In this document: positions 63,766 to 64,000 of the stretch, piece by piece
Position numbering within the stretch: position 1 is the stretch's first letter
Layout of the letters: the number at the start of each line of letters is the position of its first letter
DNA from: Flectobacillus major DSM 103
GTDB taxonomy: Bacteria > Bacteroidota > Bacteroidia > Cytophagales > Spirosomataceae
Length of the DNA stretch: 64,000 bases
Assembly (NCBI RefSeq): GCF_000427405.1
Contig: NZ_KE386491.1
Coordinates: forward strand, 913,001 to 977,000
Direction of reading: 5' to 3'
Made by a program: the position numbers and the translations under genes
The notes under the pieces: generated by a model
The model's input: only the letters and a program-made list of their open reading frames with translations
The model's database searches: none
Told to the model about the DNA's origin: nothing

Positions 63766-63820
63766 GAAATAGTATAATAAAGGGGTGTAGCTTGGCTATA
63801 CCCCTTTATTATACTATTTC
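63766..63820. terminator. 25-bp bidirectional terminator overlapping the DUF58 stop codon
   Basis: Arms 63766-63790 and 63796-63820 pair over 25 bp with one G-U pair around a 5-base loop. It ends the second TlpA-like transcript from the left. The right arm includes the TAG stop (63814-63816) and the last two codons of the minus-strand DUF58 gene, so the same structure serves both directions. Confidence 0.85.
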
Positions 63821-64000
63821 ATTTTGGTTCTTTTGACCAGATATGATGATAGAATTTGGTCAAAACCTTCTGCAATATCGGCTTCTATAAAGTCGATTTT
63901 ATATTGTCCACAGCGTAGTTTAAGGTCTTGGTAAAATGCTTTTAGTACTTTTTGGTAGTCGTCTTTTACCTGAGCGGGGTTTAATTTGATTCTTTCGTTG
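63814..64000 (-). CDS. DUF58-domain protein, C-terminal end (partial)
   Basis: Reading the minus strand from the window edge gives 61 codons and a TAG stop. The peptide contains VKDDYQKVLKAFYQDLKLRC, then DFIEADIAEGFDQILSSYLVKR, the closing pattern of DUF58 proteins in Bacteroidota, usually encoded next to a MoxR-type ATPase. The rest of the gene is beyond the window, so no start or neighbours are visible. Confidence 0.7.
   Translation of the reverse strand, partial: NERIKLNPAQVKDDYQKVLKAFYQDLKLRCGQYKIDFIEADIAEGFDQILSSYLVKRTKMK

Noticed and set aside
1-64000. Insertion sequences, prophage genes or integrases
   Set aside because: No transposase, integrase or phage structural protein was recognised anywhere, so the mosaic composition is not explained by an intact mobile element here.

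Overview
The window looks like a chromosomal segment of a member of the Bacteroidota, most likely a cytophagal (Spirosomaceae-like) bacterium. Four things point there: two SusC/SusD outer-membrane pairs, a type IX secretion protein (PorQ), Bacteroidota-type promoter boxes (TTG about 20 bases before TAnnTTTG) with no strong Shine-Dalgarno sites, and many lipoproteins and beta-barrel proteins. Genus-level placement is inference. I see no tRNA, rRNA, CRISPR array, integrase or insertion sequence.

Bases 1-25,450 are an exopolysaccharide/capsule locus. It opens inside a Wzc-type tyrosine kinase. Next come a Wzx-like flippase, a pyruvyl transferase, a Wzy-like polymerase/ligase, three glycosyltransferases, a hexapeptide acetyltransferase and a WecG/TagA-family glycosyltransferase. 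Sugar-nucleotide genes follow (UDP-glucose dehydrogenase, UDP-xylose synthase, a sugar formyltransferase-like enzyme, an RmlD-like reductase). Then come two paralogous lipoproteins of unknown function flanking a small outer-membrane protein, a second envelope pair, the priming phosphoglycosyl transferase (WcaJ-like), ManC, a stand-alone LytTR regulator and a PHP-type tyrosine phosphatase (CpsB/YwqE). The kinase and its likely phosphatase thus bracket the locus. The transport, assembly and glycosyltransferase genes are very AT-rich. ugd, uxs and manC look like ordinary chromosomal genes, which gives a mosaic composition.

After a 1.6-kb AT-rich intergenic stretch, bases 27,082-32,419 hold a signalling island: a soluble PAS/GAF kinase with an N-terminal receiver, two paralogous single-domain response regulators and a LytS-type membrane kinase. 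A metallo-beta-lactamase-fold hydrolase and a patatin-like lipase follow. Bases 34,997-46,046 hold two SusC/SusD nutrient-uptake operons, the second with an extra lipoprotein. Their two susC genes share a conserved upstream element and a near-identical leader.

Bases 46,201-64,000 are mainly housekeeping and envelope genes: an epimerase-like protein plus DUF4260 protein, an AraC regulator, an M42 aminopeptidase, a decayed ATPase cassette, an acyl-CoA carboxylase beta subunit, an SGNH esterase-like protein, PorQ, HslU, a DUF5723-like protein, 6-phosphofructokinase, a YdcF-like protein, two tandem TlpA-like thioredoxin-fold proteins and the C-terminus of a DUF58 protein. Strong stem-loop terminators separate most transcription units. 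The most interesting candidates are the lipoprotein/barrel/lipoprotein cassette at 15-18.3 kb, the structured leader at 18.6-18.85 kb, the shared SusC control region, and a terminator palindrome that recurs 26 kb apart.
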